Source: Albimonas sp036154955 (GTDB taxonomy: Bacteria > Pseudomonadota > Alphaproteobacteria > Rhodobacterales > Rhodobacteraceae). From it: 16,249 nt of DNA. This document shows, piece by piece, positions 14,272 through 16,249 of the stretch (position 1 is its first letter; each line of letters starts with the position of its first letter). Below the pieces are notes generated by a model. It did no database searches. It was not told the origin of the DNA and saw only the letters and a program-made list of their open reading frames with translations. Made by a program: the position numbers and the translations under genes. Where the stretch lies: positions 1 to 16,249 of the forward strand of contig JAYZWL010000092.1 of the NCBI GenBank assembly GCA_036154955.1, written 5' to 3'.

Positions 14272-15149
14272 CCCTTCTTCTGCCTCGGGTTCAGCGCCTC
14301 GTTCATGCCCTCGCCCAGCAGGGAGAAGGACAGCACGGTCAGCACGATGGCGATGCCGGGGATGGCGGCGACGAACCATTCCACCCGCAGCACCGCGCGG
14401 CCCTGGCCGATCATGTTGCCCCAGCTCGCGTAGTTCGGATCGCCGAGGCCGAGGAAGGCGAGCGCAGACTCCAGCAGGATCGCCAGCGCCATGATGACCG
14501 AGGCGTAGACCACGACCGGCGGCAGGGCGTTGGGCAGGATCTCCCTGAAGATGATCGCCATGTCGCCGACGCCGAGATTGCGGCAGGCCTCGATGAACTC
14601 GCGCCGGCGCAGCGACATGAACTCGGCGCGCGCCAGACGCGCGGGCGCGGTCCAGGACACGATGCCGATGGCGAGCACGATGTTTTCGATCGACGAGCCG
14701 AGGATGGCCACCAGCGTCAGCAGCAGCACGAAGTTCGGCACGGTCTGGAAGGCTTCGGTGACGCGCATCAGCACGTCGTCCACCCAGCCGCCGAAATAGC
14801 CCGCGACCGCCCCGATCACCACGCCGATGGCGATGGAGATCAGGGTGGCCACGACCCCGATCATCAGGCTGATGCGGGCGCCGTGGAAGATGCCGGCCAG
14901 GATGTCCCGGCCAAGCTGGTCGGTGCCCAGCGGCGTCGCCCAGTCCTGGAACGGCCAGGTCAGCGGCTCGCCTGCGCGGCGCAGCGGGTCCACGGGCTCG
15001 TAGATGCCGGCGGTCAGGGCCAGCAGGACGATGATCCCCAGCAGAACCAGGCCCAGCACGGCGGCCTTGTTGCGGCGATAGCGACGCCAGAACACGCGCA
15101 GGCGCGACGGTTCCTCGGGCGGCAGGGCGGAGGCTTCGGCGAGGCTCAT
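14268..15149 (-). CDS. DppC/OppC-type ABC permease
   Basis: The 293-residue inner-membrane protein has an N-terminal cytoplasmic segment (FWRRYRRNKAA at about 20-30), a first helix at about 31-49, and a periplasmic loop with the family signature PLGTDQLGRDIL at 73-84 and GARISL at 90-95. The coupling helix that contacts the ATPase is the EAA-type segment from E184 to P210, with EACRNLGVGD and ILPNALP. The C-terminal helices lie at about 210-285. Length and motifs are standard for importers of peptides or nickel-type small ligands. The start at 15149 overlaps the stop of the other permease by four bases, and its own stop overlaps the ATPase start by four, so the three proteins are probably made in fixed proportion. 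Confidence 0.93.
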   Translation of the reverse strand: MSLAEASALPPEEPSRLRVFWRRYRRNKAAVLGLVLLGIIVLLALTAGIYEPVDPLRRAGEPLTWPFQDWATPLGTDQLGRDILAGIFHGARISLMIGVVATLISIAIGVVIGAVAGYFGGWVDDVLMRVTEAFQTVPNFVLLLTLVAILGSSIENIVLAIGIVSWTAPARLARAEFMSLRRREFIEACRNLGVGDMAIIFREILPNALPPVVVYASVIMALAILLESALAFLGLGDPNYASWGNMIGQGRAVLRVEWFVAAIPGIAIVLTVLSFSLLGEGMNEALNPRQKKG

Positions 15150-16120
15150 GCGAGTTCGATCCGGCTGTCGAGACGGGCGTAGAGCAGGTCGGTCAGGAAA
15201 TTGACCGCCACCACCACGACCGAGCTGAGGAAGATGATGCCCATCAGCGTGTTGAGGTCGCGCTGCACCACCGACTGATAAGCGAGCGACCCCAGCCCGG
15301 GCAGGGAGAACACCGACTCCACCACCACCGAGCCGCCGAGCAGCGTCGAGAACTGCAGCCCCAGCAGCGTCACCACCGGCAGGAGCGCGTTGCGCATGAT
15401 GTGATGGAACATCAGCCGCCCCTCGCCCGCGCCCTTGGCCCGGGCGGTGCGCACATAGTCGAGCTCGGCCACCTCCAGCACGGCGGCGCGCATCAGGCGC
15501 AGGTAGAAGGCGAGGTAGATCAGCGACAGCGCCGCGGTGGGCATGATCAGGTGCAGGGTCACGTCCCAGACATGCTTCCAGCCGGTGTAGAACCCGGCCA
15601 CGGTCTTGATGCCTCCGACCGGCAGCCAGCCCAGCTTCACCGAGAAGATGACGATCATCATCAGGCTCAGGAAGAAGGAAGGCGTGGCGTAGAAGATCAG
15701 GCCGAGCGTGGAGATCACGTTGTCGGTGGTCGAATAGGCCCGCCGCGCCGCGATCGCCCCCAGCGCCACCCCGATGGTGAAGGCGAAGAACAGGGAGGCG
15801 GCCATCAGCATCAGCGTGGTGCCGATCCGCTCCATCAGCACCGTGGCGACGGGCTGTTCGTAGACGAAGGACCAGCCGAAATCGAACTGCAGGAACTTGA
15901 TCATGTAGCGCCAGAGCTGCACCCAGACCGGCTGGTCCAGCCCGTATTCGGCGCGCAGCCGGGCGATGAACTGGGCGTCCGCGCCGCCCATGTCGCCCAC
16001 CAGCGCGTCCACCGTGTCGCCGGGGGCGAGCTTGAGCAGCAGGAAGGCGCCGATCATGATCAGGATGATCACCGGAACGGCCTGGAGCGCGCGTCGCAGC
16101 GCATAGATCAGTATGGGCAT
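15146..16120 (-). CDS. DppB/OppB-type ABC permease
   Basis: The 324-residue inner-membrane protein has the first helix at about 9-31 followed by LAPGDTVDAL, typical of DppB. Further helices lie at about 101-125, 135-162, 190-212, 248-275 and 288-312. The EAA coupling segment runs from D221 to P248 with ARAKGAGEG and HHIMRNALLP. It pairs with the DppC-type permease to form the membrane channel. The ATG at 16120 has GGAG (16125-16128 on the plus strand) at a good distance. It is the first visible gene of the operon. The substrate-binding protein that usually precedes it is not seen; only 129 bases remain upstream. Confidence 0.93.
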   Translation of the reverse strand: MPILIYALRRALQAVPVIILIMIGAFLLLKLAPGDTVDALVGDMGGADAQFIARLRAEYGLDQPVWVQLWRYMIKFLQFDFGWSFVYEQPVATVLMERIGTTLMLMAASLFFAFTIGVALGAIAARRAYSTTDNVISTLGLIFYATPSFFLSLMMIVIFSVKLGWLPVGGIKTVAGFYTGWKHVWDVTLHLIMPTAALSLIYLAFYLRLMRAAVLEVAELDYVRTARAKGAGEGRLMFHHIMRNALLPVVTLLGLQFSTLLGGSVVVESVFSLPGLGSLAYQSVVQRDLNTLMGIIFLSSVVVVAVNFLTDLLYARLDSRIELA

Positions 16121-16154
16121 CGGGCTCCGTGGTCCTCGGGGCGCTCTATTCGTG

Positions 16155-16190
16155 GGGCGGGGGCGGCGGCCCGGTAGCCCGCCCCCGCCC
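16155..16190 (-). terminator. Strong GC hairpin upstream of the permease gene
   Basis: On the minus strand an 11-base arm (16190-16180) of G and C pairs perfectly with 16165-16155, and a shorter GGC/GCC pair continues the stem inside, around TACCGG. There is no following T run. Such GC-rich hairpins often lie between a binding-protein gene and its permease genes and reduce downstream transcription or protect the upstream message. It could serve that role here, or be the terminator of an unrelated upstream gene. Confidence 0.5.
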
Positions 16191-16195
16191 GGTTG

Positions 16196-16249
16196 TCAGG
16201 CGTCAGATAAAATGTCGTGGGCGATGTCGTTACAGCTAGTCTGGGTACA
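16196..16249 (-). CDS. Possible C-terminal end of an upstream gene (partial, doubtful)
   Basis: One minus-strand frame is open from the window edge to a TGA at 16198-16196, giving 17 residues ending in DILSDA. It stops five bases ahead of the GC hairpin, a natural place for the end of a substrate-binding protein gene. The codons include TTA, ATT and ACT, unlike the rest of the operon, and the fragment matches no family I know. It may not be coding; see the finding on the change of composition at this end. Confidence 0.2.
   Translation of the reverse strand, partial: CTQTSCNDIAHDILSDA

Noticed and set aside
14271..14379. Longer N-terminus for the ABC ATPase
   Set aside because: The extension overlaps the permease gene and is Arg/His-rich; the ATGA overlap at 14268-14271 marks the usual start.
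12703..14433. Plus-strand open frame of 576 codons opposite the ABC ATPase
   Set aside because: Antisense shadow of a gene with intact Walker and signature motifs; His/Leu/Gln-rich translation with no family features.

Overview
The window looks like chromosomal DNA of a high-GC alphaproteobacterium, probably of the Rhodobacterales/Rhodobacteraceae type. The reasons are very GC-rich codon usage throughout, GGAG/GAGG-type ribosome binding sites, and gene families that I recall as common in that group (4-hydroxyproline epimerase with a DadA-like partner, a small DnaB-like 'helicase', a Dpp-type uptake operon with amidohydrolase). The taxonomic call is inference only. I saw no rRNA, tRNA, CRISPR array or complete insertion sequence.

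Left part (1-3566, plus strand). The C-terminal end of an unknown gene is followed by a two-gene hydroxyproline module: a DadA-like FAD oxidoreductase (192-1433) and a 4-hydroxyproline 2-epimerase (1441-2442). Together they would epimerise trans-4-hydroxy-L-proline to the cis-D form and oxidise it. The next two enzymes of the known pathway are not in view. A short gap with five evenly spaced CGCGTT elements leads to an alpha/beta hydrolase (2580-3566) carrying an unusual Ala/Asp/Glu/Pro-rich insert.

Middle (3625-6397, minus strand). Two genes run towards the hydrolase: a DASS/SLC13-type anion permease with two RCK-C (TrkA-C) domains, and upstream of it a small DnaB/RecA-like ATPase.

Island (about 6640-7925). 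The base composition drops visibly here. The island holds one plus-strand orphan gene (6843-7634) with a good -10 box, an upstream palindrome and a downstream AT-rich hairpin. Its product is helical, with a putative internal duplication and a C-terminal hydrophobic helix. I do not recognise it. It is probably acquired DNA.

Right part (7976-16120, minus strand). One long operon, read right to left, encodes two Dpp/Opp-type permeases, a fused two-domain ABC ATPase, a class V PLP enzyme resembling cysteine desulfurase, a DAO-family FAD oxidase, a small ATC-hydrolase-family protein and an M20 amidohydrolase. It ends in a UUCG-capped terminator. The first four junctions are all four-base ATGA overlaps. 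The layout says: import a small peptide-like or amino-acid-derived compound, open or hydrolyse it, deacylate it, and oxidise or desulfurate the product. The substrate is not known. The pairing of an ATC hydrolase with an M20 amidohydrolase recalls the bacterial route from 2-amino-thiazoline-4-carboxylate through N-carbamoyl-cysteine to cysteine, and a cysteine-desulfurase-like enzyme would fit after it. This operon is the best candidate in the window for an undescribed system. No substrate-binding protein gene is visible; beyond 16194 the sequence changes character and may be the end of a mobile element or of another gene.
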